DNA of 64,000 bases from Amoebidium appalachense (Eukaryota > Ichthyosporea): assembly GCA_963693365.1 (NCBI GenBank), contig CAVNZM010000006.1, positions 10,850,001 through 10,914,000 on the forward strand, given 5' to 3'. Positions within the stretch are counted from its first letter, which is position 1, and each line of letters starts with the position of its first letter. Positions 27,928 to 46,299 of this stretch are shown piece after piece. Made by a program: the position numbers and the translations under genes. Under the pieces are notes generated by a model. That model did no database searches. It was not told the DNA's origin and saw only the letters and a list, made by a program, of their open reading frames with translations.

Positions 27928-28040
27928 TGTGTGTGAGTGTGTGTAACGACGCGCACGCGCGCGTGTGTGTCTGTGCGTGTGCGGGCGCGCGCGCGTGCGT
28001 GTGTGCGTGCGTGCGTGCGTGTGTTTGTGTGTGTGGGCGT
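27340..28040. repeat. GT, GA and GC simple-repeat block with an embedded minisatellite
   Basis: (GT)n is followed by about 500 nt of (GA)n/G purine tract. A non-repeat motif recurs inside it: CTACTAGACTGTCAGAGAG at about 27508 and 27632, and a diverged version at about 27846. The block ends in GT/GC-rich Z-type sequence. Confidence 0.75.
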
Positions 28041-28049
28041 ATGTGAATG

Positions 28050-28275
28050 AATATTTATAAACTTAAAAAAAAGGTAGGATTGTACGGTTTGCAAAACGTT
28101 TCTTGCCCTTTTAGTACACAGAAACAGCGTGGTCCATGTACCACAGAATGCACACACCCGGTCGCTACACTTGCAACAGGAGTTTTTAGCGCTTTAGGCC
28201 TGCACAATAACAAGAACCTTCAAGGCCATCAGCTTTGCTTTTTCGTAGAGTGCCCAGTTCCACTGATCTAATATT
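28050..28275 (+). mobile_element. Possible retrotransposon C-terminal remnant
   Basis: A 74-codon frame ends in GHQLCFFVECPVPLI, close to DHSVHLFVECPVSHT at about 44370-44415. The H-x4/5-F-x-E-C-P pattern recalls the terminal CCHC region of non-LTR retrotransposon ORF2 proteins. Short and degraded. Confidence 0.3.
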
Positions 28276-28613
28276 AGAACCTATTCTAATGCAGTGCAAG
28301 TGGTCGAGGTGCAAGGAAAGGCTTGTGCTGACCTGTTTGTGTTAATGCTACCACCTACTGAGGCGGTGTCTCCTTTCTTTCTTTTTTTTTTTTTTTTTTT
28401 TTTTTTGCAGTAGATGTATAACGTCGCACGTGCGGCAACACGTCAGTACGTGTTAGGTGTTAATGCACGCCGTGAGAAAGTCAGAACCTTAGTCAGAACC
28501 TAACAGCTACATGTTTCTTAGTATAATGTGAACAGCACGGTATTCACTACAGAAACAAGCCCGACAGTGACAGACACCCGTACCCGCCATCCGGCCCCCT
28601 CTCCACCCGCCCC

Positions 28614-28614
<1 letters not shown>

Positions 28615-28666
<52 letters not shown>

Positions 28667-28785
28667 TGCATACTGTGCGCATGGCTGATGCTGCATACTT
28701 GAATGTTTGCCTTTGCATGTGTCCTGCACCATGCTTCTCATCGTGTATGCGTACTTCATACTGTGCTCCGCATTCAACCCCCCCC

Positions 28786-28822
<37 letters not shown>

Positions 28823-28826
28823 CCCC
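28615..28826 (+). repeat. C tracts flanking a C-tailed short interspersed repeat (copy 4 at about 28669-28790)
   Basis: A C run of about 50 nt precedes the copy, and a C-rich tail of about 45 nt follows it. The core contains TTTGCCTTTGCATGTGTCC (shared with copy 1) and CGTACTTCATACTGTG, then CATTCAACCCCC. Confidence 0.5.
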
Positions 28827-28869
28827 CTCTCTCACAAACCATTTGAAACTAAACTGGACCTAAACTGTA

Positions 28870-30780
28870 AAACCTGAGGCTAAAAAACGACACACGGACC
28901 CGGGGGTGGTCATGATTGGGCGCGGCCGCTTGAGCAAAGCGGCAATATCTGTAAACGCTTCGGGCTAGCTATTGGCTGCTCTAATGAGGCCAAATACCTT
29001 ATTTTTACGCCAATCATAATATTTAATCAGGAATTTATAATTAAAATGAGACCAATCCGGTGCTGGTCCTAACTAACTAGTGGGAATAGAATCGAAGCTC
29101 CATATTGAAAATCAGGAACAGCGAGATACAAATAAAACATATTATTGGTAATTGAAATCTAAATTATGTGATTTAGATAGAATGAGCCTGCAGGCTAGAA
29201 ATCATACTTCCACTCCCTTACAAGTCACAACCTGTTGAAATTTTTTGATAGTCTGTCACAGTCGCGAGTCAAGGAGCGTCGTGGGTCCTGGCTCTTCGAA
29301 CAAATCAAACTCTGCTGATCCTAAAGTCAAGCTGTATACTACACTACACCCAGCTTGTTTGCAAATATTCACTTCCCAATATCGACTCAACTAGATTAGA
29401 AGCACCAAATTTTATTGGAAATTTGTACTATATACAGCTATACTACTGATAATGTTATTATTACAACTCTCAATGCCAACACTACAAAAGTGGTCGCTAT
29501 TGCAATTGAACGATCCGACCCGGTTGAATCCGAATCGGCTCGATCTATCTGCGGATTGCGTCCAGTTACGATCAACCAATCGCTAAGTGACGCATCTTTT
29601 CATTAGCTAAATATCACGCAGGCCTATAGCTGTGGTTCAGTCTGAGCCACAAACTGCGGCAATGGAGGTGTGCACAAGCACCAAACATCACGGCAACTTT
29701 CGACGAAAGTTCGAAGCTTACGAACGAGAAAAAAGAAAGACGTTCGCTGGCTTACATAGGTAGCCTAGGGTTTATATGCTATCATAGAGTGTGGGTGTTA
29801 TGAGCAGGTGTATAGTTTGATGGTAAGAAAATAATGGAACAGCGTTAAGAACCCTATACACTCGCACATACCTTGTGCAGGCGCACAAACAAAGATAGCC
29901 AAATCACGGTGAAGTAGTGAACAGAAACAGAAACCTCCTTTTTGGAAACAAGTCATACATCTCGCCCCTCTTCCACTTTCTGCATTTATTCGTCACCTAG
30001 CATGTCGGACTAGCCTTGTGCGTATTGAAGCCCACACACCATCGGCTGGACCAAAGTACGGCGGCCCCCCTTCAGCTCCCGAGGTATGCACAGTCACTTC
30101 ATGCACACACCACATTACCCCAACAGGTAACCACTGCTCATATGTCAAGGTTATAAATGGCGTGCTTCTTTCCCTACATTTCTGCTAAAAAACGTTTTAA
30201 CAGGCGACATGTTCGGGATACTTGAAATGATCTCTTCGGGAATCTCTTACGGGGCTTGGGGTGAGAATAGAGCCAGTTTTGTTCTTCGTAAAGCCATCGA
30301 CATGAGTAATAGTAACAGCTGCAACCTTTTCTTTTTCTTTTTTTCCTTTTTTATTTTATTTTATTTTTTATTTTTGCCCTTTCTATCTCTTTATTATTTT
30401 CCTCACCATTTTCTCAGCTTCAACTTATTTCCTTCTTCTTCTTCTTCTTCTTCTTCTTCTTCTTCTTCTTCCCCCTTTTTTTTTTTTTTTTTTTTTTTTT
30501 CGAGCACTACATGGGCGTGCAGTTGTCTCTTGGGTTGGTGTTATGAACCCGACAGTTCATAAACCAATGCGAGCAAGTGTTCCTGAACTCTCCAACATAT
30601 TTCCAGAACATCTATCTATTGATTATTACTCTTCTCTGCATGCTTACGGTTGGCACGGTTTGCAGTCATGGCTGTGTCTGTTCAGCTTGTTGTGTATGGG
30701 GGGAGGGGGTATTTGTTCCCTTTATGTGTTGACTTTGCCTGCTTTGAATCGCATGTGCTTGCAACCAGTCTGGCATTAGC
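28870..30780. other. AT-richer intergenic DNA, no gene seen
   Basis: This is the least repetitive long stretch of the window. It contains (CTT)n followed by T22 at about 30431-30500. Short frames at 29415 and 30209 have no motif or convincing splice context. Confidence 0.35.
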
Positions 30781-30909
30781 ATGAGGCTAGACGTCAGCAT
30801 GCACACGGCTGACTGCTTTGCTGCAGACCGGTTCCATGCAGGTGGCTACCGAGTCAATGGTGAGCCGCAACCATGTTGCTGGCAAAAATCCCCCCACAAC
30901 GTGTGTAAC

Positions 30910-31215
30910 CCCCCCCCCCCCCCCCCAAAAAAAAAAAAAAAAAAAAAAAAAAACCCCGAACACCAAAATAACCACACAGCACCACAACACTCCGCCCTAT
31001 ATAGGGGTTTGTGTATGGAGGTGTGTGTTTGTGCGTGTGTGTGTGTGTGTGTGTGCGCGCGCGCGCGCACGCGCGCGTGTGTGTGTGTGTGTGCATGCGC
31101 GTGCATGCGTATGTGTTTGTGTGTGCATGTGCGTTCCTGTTCGTGCGAGAAGGAAAGGGGAGAAGTGGGGGGGGAGGGGGTGAGGGGGGGGGGGGGGGGG
31201 AGGGGGGGGGGATGA
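30910..31215. repeat. C16-A(n), (GT)n/(GC)n and G-rich tracts
   Basis: A C run passes directly into about 27 A (30926-30952). Further on are (GT)n with GCGCGC cores (31036-31090) and G runs (31163-31210). Confidence 0.8.
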
Positions 31216-31450
31216 AGTGTGCACTGAACAGACGGAAGTGTTTGCGTGGCATTGCAAAGGAATGTTTGTGTATTTTAACGGCCGATAGAGGCTTTCAGTT
31301 ATGAGCTAGGAGGCGTGCACACACACACACAACACACACACACACACACATACACACACACCGACGCATACACGCATACATGTAACTCTGCACGCACACA
31401 CTGGGGCAATTACACACTCCCCTACACACGCCCACACATGTGTACACTTA

Positions 31451-31600
31451 GGCAATTAGTTACAAGTGCATGCAAGCACAGACAATTAGATTCAAGTATG
31501 TGCAAGCACCAACAATTAGATACAAGTGCATACAGGCACAGACAGTTAAATACAATTGCAAGCAAGCAAAGGCAATTAGATACAAGTGCATGCAAGCACA
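31451..31600. repeat. 30-bp minisatellite, five copies
   Basis: The unit is CAATTAGATACAAGTGCATG plus CAAGCACAGA with substitutions, in exact 30-bp register. Because 30 is a multiple of three, it stays open in one frame as a ten-residue repeat like QLDTSACKHR. No flanking coding evidence exists. Confidence 0.7.
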
Positions 31601-31782
31601 CAGTAGACTGCACACACGTATACAGACACACACACATTGTCGTACATAAACACATATTTGTTACACAGTCTCATGCACACACACACGCACACGTACTTTC
31701 GTTTGTACACACGCACAAACGATAGCTCGTGTGATATATGTGGGCACAAATTACAACTACACGTGTGCAGACACCTGATGTT

Positions 31783-31986
<204 letters not shown>

Positions 31987-32361
31987 CGGGCATGAAGGCC
32001 GGGTGTCATGATGCGCAACTGGTGAGACACGATGAGGCAGTGTGAGCAAAATAATTTTCAGAGAGTAGCGGGCACCGGCATGCACACAGACACACACACA
32101 CACACAATGAAACCCATCAGTGGGCCGGCTTAAGCCATGTGTGCTTTTTGTTATAGACTTTCACACAATCCCACACACCCACATAACCATGTGCACTGGG
32201 ACCATGCATCTTAAAGTTACCATGGCACGTATACATGCCACCACACCCCACTGTGCGCACATCCACATCACCAGTAAGCCCGTGACTCGATCTCACATGC
32301 ATGCTAGCTGCGCCTATGCAATATGTAAAGGCACAGGTCCTTCATGCGAGGACGTGCATGG

Positions 32362-32505
32362 TGTGCAATCGGTACTGTACGATGTGCAATAAGTTTCTGT
32401 GCAATACATACATGCCGTGCAATAAGTGCTGTGCAATAGGTACCGTATTATAGGTGCTGTGCAACATTTATTGCGCAACAGGCACTGTGCAAGAGGTACT
32501 CACAC
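32362..32505. repeat. Degenerate GTGCAATA-type repeats upstream of the DYRK start
   Basis: About ten imperfect copies of a 12-16 nt unit such as CTGTGCAATAGGTAC end some 20 nt before the first DYRK coding exon. This could be part of a 5' UTR intron or a regulatory repeat. Confidence 0.55.
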
Positions 32506-32522
32506 GGGCACACACCCACAGC

Positions 32523-38961
<6,439 letters not shown>

Positions 38962-40006
38962 GGTACAACACACACATAAACACACATTAAACGTGTATAC
39001 ACATACAATAGAACATACATACACACATGCAATAGAACATACATACACACATGCAATAGAACATACATACACACACATTAGACGGACATTGACAGGCCAC
39101 TGCCTCTGCTTCTCTTTGGCTTTCGAGGCTGCACGGTGGCTTTTTCATTCACAAATGACTCGTGGCAAAAAGATGGCGCTTTGCGCTGGGTGGTTTGAGG
39201 TGAGGGCTGGATGGCTAGGCGGCATACGATGAATTTATTATAGCAGCATGCCGCCACACGTGCAGTTTTGTTATGACAGTCTTCCTAGGCCGTAATCTAC
39301 GGCCTTCGTTGTTTTTTTTCTTTTGTTTTTGTTGTTCCATGCCATCTGTTACACGTTGATTTATGCTTGTGTATTATTTGTGTGTGTGGTGTTATTGGTT
39401 CCTTTATCCTTTTCTAGACTCAGTCTGGTTTGACAAAACACGCGCGGATTTGTGATATTGGGGATTCCTACTTACCCCGGTCATAGAATGTGAAAGTACG
39501 AGCGATTATAACACACAACAGTAGAGCTAATGGCTTATAGTCAATCGAGTTTGGCAGGGATAATATCCTTAAACATCAAGCACATACATAGGGTGTGCCC
39601 ATAGCTATGCAATTCCTACCAACATTGTCATACCATAGTAGATGCACAAGCAGACCTTGGGGCTGTGATGCCTAAATAAGATAATGGGTTGCACAGCCAT
39701 GATTGGTAGTTTGCTCTTCCACAGACATTCCTCTTTAACTATAGCACATGCTAGACCTATTTATAATATCAAAACCCGTGACGGCAGTGCCGCACCCATA
39801 CACCACAGAATCATACACGGATTACACCACTCACTCACATGGCCTTGCGTGGCGCCACCCGCTGCAGCATGCTTGCTGTGAATGTACACTTTTGTCTTGA
39901 ACAACGTTTGTGTGGGTGACACTGTTCATGTGTCTGTGTGTGTTGCGTGTTTTTTTTCTTTCTTTTTTTTTTTTTTTTGTTGTGGTGGTGGTGGTTGCAA
40001 TTGTGT

Positions 40007-40096
<90 letters not shown>

Positions 40097-41560
40097 TACT
40101 ACGCATGTGTTTGGGGGTCCTCAAGCCCTCCCCCCCCCCAAAAAAAAAAAACTCAATTGCAACCTTTGCCGGATCCCGGGTGCCACGTGCACGGCGTGCA
40201 CGTGCACCGTTGGGCATCGATCGATATCCTGGCAAGTCAATTGCCTCATGCCGTCTCGCCCACATGCATGCATATACAGTACATACCGTTACATGTTGAC
40301 ATCGATGCGCACTGTCACGGTAAACTTAGGTAAAATCACAGTATATATATGGGCACGCCTGATCGCGGCCTGATACGTACAGCCTGACATGTGTACACGG
40401 CTGCGGCTTGGAGTTCAGAGCTCAGTGCAAGCTTGTTTCGATCTCAGTACCGTAGCTGTATGACACAAAATGAAACAGCTGTAGCAATGCGGGCCTGCAA
40501 GCATGTGTCATGCGCAGTACGCATCACTGGTGACGTGTTTGTAACCTACAGGCACACACACGCTTGCAACGTGTGGAATTGCAATTGACACACAACTGGC
40601 GAGCTCCACTCGGTGCGCGCACGCCGCACGGACGCGTATACTCGTAGGCTATCTAAGCAGTGTTACCTGCACATGTACATGTACAGTACAGATAACGGAC
40701 ATGCTACACACAGACATGCACACACATGGACGCACATGCGTGCGCAACACACATTTACACAGCCTGCACACAGAACCACGGCAAATCTATTGTAGGTGGT
40801 CTTAACCGCGTGTACAGAATAAGAATACAGTCATGCAAAAAAAACCCACACAGTGTTCACACCCACGCCTCTAATACACACACACGCGCGCACTACCGCC
40901 TCCCAAAACGGACCGAGCTGCGGGTTTCAAATTCAGGCACATCATGGTATGTGTGCACACCGTTGTATGCGTGCACAACCGTTGCCACTCTGGGTGGTGC
41001 TCAAATTTAAAGCTCTAGAACTGGTTGTCGCGGCGTTGAATGCCTGTGCTCCACTACTACTCTCCCGGCCAAGTGCCACAACGCATCCAGCCAGCAGTGC
41101 TTTTTTATTGTGAAAAGAGGACTAGGCACTAGACTAGATCCTGCCAGGACATATTACAGTTTCAACTCAATAAGGCTATCAATTACGTATAGTGTTACTC
41201 GCGTGCAGCAGAGCATAAAAATGCCGAAAATAAATCTATGAAAAGACTCAGTGTCTGTCATACATACGTCGTACAGCTAAACTAAAGGTTGCAACCAACA
41301 GAACAATTGTATCAAAGCTCACTCAATCGGCATATTCTGGCTGAAATTTACGAAGGGCACACAATTGTACATGTCATATATATAGGTACTAGTACTGGTG
41401 CAGGGAACCAAGATGGTGAACGGCCATGGTATCCGCCAAATCAATACAAAATCGAATGTGCCGTAGCACTGTGCGTGACCGCAAGACCAGACTCTCGTAC
41501 CAATAGCTTTACTTGCGCGCACACACAGTCATAAACCATGGGGTCCCGATGTCGTATGTG
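38962..41560. other. DYRK 3' flank and intergenic DNA
   Basis: Just after the DYRK stop, a 24-bp unit (AATAGAACATACATACACAC plus ATGC) repeats about three times at 39006-39077. A (GT)n-G73 tract lies at 40003-40093, followed by C9-A11. The rest has no recognisable gene. A reading frame at 41289 lacks an ATG start. Confidence 0.45.
40003..40150. repeat. (GT)n-G73 tract, with C(n)A(n) nearby
   Basis: (GT)n of about 16 nt passes directly into 73 G (40021-40093). A short C(n)A(n) tract follows at about 40131-40150. Confidence 0.85.
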
Positions 41561-42019
41561 TCAATTCACGGCCTCGACGCAGTCTGCCGACCGACCGAGA
41601 GTTTTTGAGTTCTGCCACCAATCCACCACCGTGTCCAGCTCCTGGTCCGAGTATCTCTCCTCGGCCAGCAGCCCCTTGGTGACGTTGGTGGGCGTAGCAC
41701 AGAGCTCCCCAATCCGCCTCAGGGCCATCACTGCGCGGTCGTGTGCACGTGCACAGTCCAGCTCGTTCTGCGACGTGAGCACATTGACATCGAGCAGGCG
41801 CGCCTGCCACGCACTTGTGTGCTCGTTCCAATACACACCCACGTACTTGCTCTTGGGCGGGCCCTGTGTGTCGTCGTCCTGCATGTGCTTTTCCCAACGA
41901 TCTGCGGCACTGGTGCTGGTGCTGGTGCGCGTGTAGCTGCGTGTGGCCATGATGCGCGAGGCCACGGATGGGATCAGGCTGCGCGAGATGAGAGAGGAGG
42001 AAACGCGAGAAAGAGCCAT
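41561..42019 (-). CDS. AP2-type domain protein, single exon, 152 aa
   Basis: Residues about 57-111 read as an AP2/ERF-like DNA-binding fold. KSKYVGVYWNEHTSAWQAR supplies the first strands (G-V-x-W, then W-x-A-R). LDCARAHDRAVMALRRIGE gives the usual helix with A-R-A-x-D-x-A. The first 39 residues (MALSRVSSSLISRSL onward) contain five Arg and no acidic residue, which looks like a mitochondrial or plastid presequence. The ATG at 42019 is the first Met after an upstream in-frame stretch that looks non-coding. A TATA-like TTTATAAA lies about 345 nt upstream on this strand. A role in DNA binding is inferred from the family; organellar location is inferred from composition only. Confidence 0.65.
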   Translation of the reverse strand: MALSRVSSSLISRSLIPSVASRIMATRSYTRTSTSTSAADRWEKHMQDDDTQGPPKSKYVGVYWNEHTSAWQARLLDVNVLTSQNELDCARAHDRAVMALRRIGELCATPTNVTKGLLAEERYSDQELDTVVDWWQNSKTLGRSADCVEAVN

Positions 42020-42976
42020 GATGATATAATTTCTAAACCGATGGTCTCCAGCTGCAGCGTGATTTGAAACAGGAAATGCACTATGCAGTGATTCGATCGT
42101 GGTATGGAGGAATATTGTCAAGCAGACAATTTAAAATGTACAAGAGGAAACAGTCCTCCGTATGACATGAACATGAGGGTCAACAATATGTAATAAATCC
42201 AAAGACAGATACAATTACCAGGAGCTCGACTACACTGGCCTCTCGGTTGATGCCGTGAGTTTGCGTGGGGAGAAGAGGCTGAACCACGATCACAAGGCAC
42301 TAAAGTAGTAGGCAAAGCGATGAGCTTCGCAACTCGGACTGAGTTGTGAGATGGAGGAGCCAGGTTTATAAACTTGTGAAAGGTGGCTCATGGAGGGGGG
42401 CAATTTTTGCTTTTCCAGACAAAATACAAACCACCCTCTCCAAAACAAGAAAAAGTGACGAATTCTTTATAAAAGGAGAAGCGTAATATCCAAAAGTCTA
42501 AAAATACTAATACATTTATTTGTTGTCTATTTTAGATAACTAAGTGATACGTACGTCAATCATATGCGTGCAAAAACAGGATCCTGCACATTACATGTTG
42601 AAATTTGCACCTCTTGTCGAATCATGTGATAGTTTGTAGAAAAAGCAAATGTGTAAATGTAATGGCTATTAGCCTCACTCAGCCTCTCTGCACAACAACA
42701 TTGGTGACGCCAATAGTGTGTATACTTGGGGGGGGGGGGGGGGGGGGGGGGGGGAAAGAACATTGGTCTTTTGTATCAAAATGTTCCATAAATAATATGG
42801 TACATAGGGCATGGCGCTGTGTGAAATTAACGTACAACTTCGCAAGTTGAGCCTTGGGGCTGCCTGTGGCCCATGCGCACTTCATTGCAGTCATGCTGAC
42901 CCAAAAAGAAAAAGCAAAAAAATGCTATATATGGCTATTCTAAAAACATCTGATTGGCCCATGTCGAGTTTATGCG
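42020..42976 (-). other. Upstream region of the AP2-domain gene
   Basis: It contains TATA-like boxes readable on the minus strand (about 42364 and 42471) and a G run at 42729-42754. No other gene was found. Confidence 0.35.
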
Positions 42977-43386
42977 CAGGGTAGGGATTACGGGAAAAAA
43001 ATCGTCGTAATTACGATTAACGAGAGACCCCGATACGAATAAGGTCAGGGTACCGTCGTAACAGCTTTCGTATCAGGTGTGTAGCATTATAGACGCTTGA
43101 ATATGTAATTTTCCCTATTTTTCAATATTTCTGTTCAAGAACAGCACATTCCCCCCCAAGAACATATCTACAGCGCTTCTCATGTGCAATATCGATCCCC
43201 GATAAGTTTCCAGGGCTTGTAATCTTGCGGTACTCAATTCGTAAAAACACGTATTTTGAGTTTTGCGACTGGAGGGGCGTTTTAGGCGGGGCTTGCAGCT
43301 CCCCAAGAACCCACGATTAAGAAAATGTCCGTTACGATTGGCCAAAGGGCGATACGGTTAAGCTGGCGAGCCCCAGCCCAACCCTG
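42977..43386 (-). mobile_element. hAT-like MITE, copy 2 with 8-bp target-site duplication
   Basis: A 410-bp element begins CAGGGTAG and ends CAACCCTG. It is flanked by TTTATGCG (42969-42976) and TTTACGCG (43387-43394), an 8-bp duplication with one mismatch. Eight-bp duplications and CAGGG termini are typical of hAT elements. It is the reverse-orientation relative of 22308-22692, with no transposase. Confidence 0.75.
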
Positions 43387-43599
43387 TTTACGCGGGATGA
43401 TCCCCCGTGATTGTCCGGTCCCCTCTGAGTCTCCCTGCCTCCGGCGGTGCCTGCAAAAATATCGTACGTCACTGTAGACCGTTGCTGTGGGTCAATATGC
43501 TGAGCCACTGCCGCCGCTGGCTGTGTGCAACATGTGCCCTCAAGCTTGAGCATGTGGATCCATGTGTGTGTATGAGCTCTCTATGTAGTATGTCTGTAT

Positions 43600-43734
43600 G
43601 TAGTGCGTGTGTGTGTGTGTGCGTATGTGTGTGCGTGTGTGTACTTGTGATTGTGTGTGTCACAGACTCTGTAGGGGTCTGTATAAAAAATTTGTCTGTA
43701 TGTGGTGTGTGTGTGCGTGTGTGTGCGTGTGCGT

Positions 43735-43799
<65 letters not shown>

Positions 43800-43810
43800 T
43801 GCCACAGACT
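43600..43810. repeat. (GT)n/(GTGC)n tract
   Basis: GT repeats with GTGCGT variants. The non-repeat centre contains TCTGTAGGGGTCTGTATA. Confidence 0.75.
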
Positions 43811-43829
43811 TACATTTTGGTGACGAAGT

Positions 43830-44900
43830 CCAACGGCATGCCGGCGCACCCGGCCGCGGCGCAAGGCCACCCTGGGAGATCCGCTTGCCGCGCCGCGGCG
43901 TGGGCGTGCACTACAATCCGTTGATCCAATGGACCACTTTAGATCTACTATTCAAAAATCGATCAATTTTTTGCTTCGCTCCAACACCCGAGGTTGGCCG
44001 CCATAGGGCCGTCGTTTGTCGGGCTGCCTGGCAGCGGCTCCAGCTGCCCGACGTAGAAGCTACTTCTGGCAAAGACAAACCCCTTTACGTAACAATATTT
44101 GCTTTTTCCTCAAAATGCTACACAGATGCTTTTTATTATAGATGATAATTTCTATCGTCTTAGTTATTTTGGGGTTTGCAGGCTTGTTGCGTTGGGCGTT
44201 TTTCTTAGTCATTCGTGATCATGAGGGCATCACACGCACCGTAGTTAAACATATGCACAAGTACTACGGGTGTTGAACATTTACTGCCTGCATGGTGCGT
44301 TTCTGCCAAATACACTCTCTGGGGGTAGAGTAGGCATGGCGTGTGAACATTATACACACGTACAGCGTGATCATTCAGTCCACCTTTTTGTGGAATGCCC
44401 TGTCAGCCATACACATACAGACAACGGGAAGGCGTTTCGGTCGAAAACACATCATGACTGTTTTCCACACCGTCCAACGCAACCAGCAGACTCTGACAGA
44501 CACCCTAACATGTTGTTCTTTTTGTAATAAATTACTTGTTGCATATATCGTCTCGTCAAGTATCCCTTGCATCCAAAGGTCACTTGAGTGCAACGTGTTT
44601 TTTTGCACAGTGCAGTGTGTAGAGGTAGCACTAGTATCGGTACGAGCCCACTATGTACTGCCACTAACATGAAACAAGTCGAATTAGATGCTTGCTACTT
44701 AACTGTATTGTTTTTCTTTCTCTTGCTCACGGATAAAAGAAATGCAAACCCGGCAGCTCTCTTTCTATTCTAAGTCTTTGTACATCTACCCGTCTGTTCT
44801 CTCCCTACACAAGATCTGCGCAGAAGCTGCTAATTATATCTAACGTTACGTTGTCTTGGGCTAGCACTAACCCGGACCGTGCGTGTTTGCAAACCGCCAC
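43830..44900 (+). other. Intergenic, with possible retrotransposon remnant at 44270-44420
   Basis: The frame at 44270-44527 contains ACEHYTHVQRDHSVHLFVEC followed by P, resembling the terminal zinc-knuckle region of non-LTR ORF2 proteins and the remnant at 28050-28275. No intact gene was found. Confidence 0.3.
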
Positions 44901-45008
44901 TGCACCAAAAGAGGCCGGTTAATATACTGTGCCAGTGTGTCGTTTGTTACACAGGGTAAGTGTGTCTGTGTATTGCGCATGTGTGTGTACTGTGTGTGAC
45001 ATTAAGAT

Positions 45009-45014
<6 letters not shown>

Positions 45015-45099
<85 letters not shown>

Positions 45100-45286
45100 A
45101 GACGCAGTGTGTGTGTGTGTGTTTGTGTGTGTGTGAGTGATTGTGTCACGTTTGCGTGTGTATTTGTGCACGCGTACACTTAAGCGTCTGTATATGCTTG
45201 TGTGTGTGTGTGTGTGTGCCCTTGCGTGCACGTGTGTGAACGCACACGTCTGTGTGTGTATTCTTTGTGTGTGCGTATATGTGTGT

Positions 45287-45374
<88 letters not shown>

Positions 45375-45440
45375 TGTGTGTTGCAATCCGGTGGGTGGGT
45401 GTTTGTTAGAGTATGTGTCGTGTGTTTGTCTGTGTGTGTG

Positions 45441-45471
<31 letters not shown>

Positions 45472-45545
45472 GTGTGTGTTTGTGTGTGTTTCAATCCCGT
45501 GGGTGGGTGTTTGTTAGAGTATGTGTCACGTGTTTGTCTTTATGT

Positions 45546-45590
<45 letters not shown>

Positions 45591-45620
45591 CGCGCGCACG
45601 CGCACGCACACGCGTTCAGG
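45015..45620. repeat. (GA)n then (GT)n block with a roughly 110-bp duplication
   Basis: (GA)n of about 85 nt (45015-45100) is followed by (GT)n. The segment GTGGGTGGGTGTTTGTTAGA occurs at about 45391 and 45499, defining a tandem duplication. It ends in a GCGCGC core (45583-45612). Confidence 0.75.
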
Positions 45621-45702
45621 TGTGAGTGTATGTCGACGTCAGTGAAGGTGTACGTTGTTATGCTCTCACGGTCCTCTTCCTAGCCTTCCCTCCCGGGACC
45701 CC

Positions 45703-45733
<31 letters not shown>

Positions 45734-46034
45734 TTCTTTCCCTCCCTCGCCAGGGGCACCTTGTTGCCCCGCCTCTCTTGTAGGTGCCTAGGGAGGGAGG
45801 TGGTGGTGGGGGGAGGGAGGAAGGGGGAGGAAGGAAGGCATAAGGAACTTCGGAAAGGGGGGGGGGGGGGGGGGGCTGGCGGGCAAAAGTGGGGTTTGGG
45901 TGGGGCGGCTGGGGAAGGTGGGGTCGATATGGAGAAGGTAACAGATCTGTGTAAGAAGTGTTGAAGTGAGCGAGGTCAAGCTGCCTTGTTTACATGTAGT
46001 TATTTGTGTGTTTATGTGTGTGTGTGTGTCACGG

Positions 46035-46099
<65 letters not shown>

Positions 46100-46108
46100 C
46101 TCTCTCGT

Positions 46109-46150
<42 letters not shown>

Positions 46151-46280
46151 ACTCTGGTGTGTGTGTGCGTCTGTGTGTGTGTGTGTGTGTACATGTGTGT
46201 GTGCGTGTGTGCGTGTGTGCGTGTGTGTGTGTGTGTGTTTGTGTGTATTTTTGTTTGTATGTGTGTGTGTGTTTCTTACG
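45703..46280. repeat. C run, G-rich, (GT)n and (CT)n tracts
   Basis: C run at about 45703-45733, purine-rich sequence to 45910, then (GT)n (46010-46098), (CT)n (46099-46150) and (GT)n again. Confidence 0.75.
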
Positions 46281-46299
46281 GCCCGGTGTTCTTGCCTAA

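Noticed and set aside
27228-28046. 272-codon Arg/Glu-rich frame
   Set aside because: It is read from (GA)n and begins at a non-ATG codon. No exon signals or homology.
30781-30865. Possible first DYRK exon (MRLDVSMHTADCF..., with a GTGAGC donor)
   Set aside because: Joining it to the exon at 32522 in its phase gives an immediate stop, so the ATG at 32523 was kept as the start.
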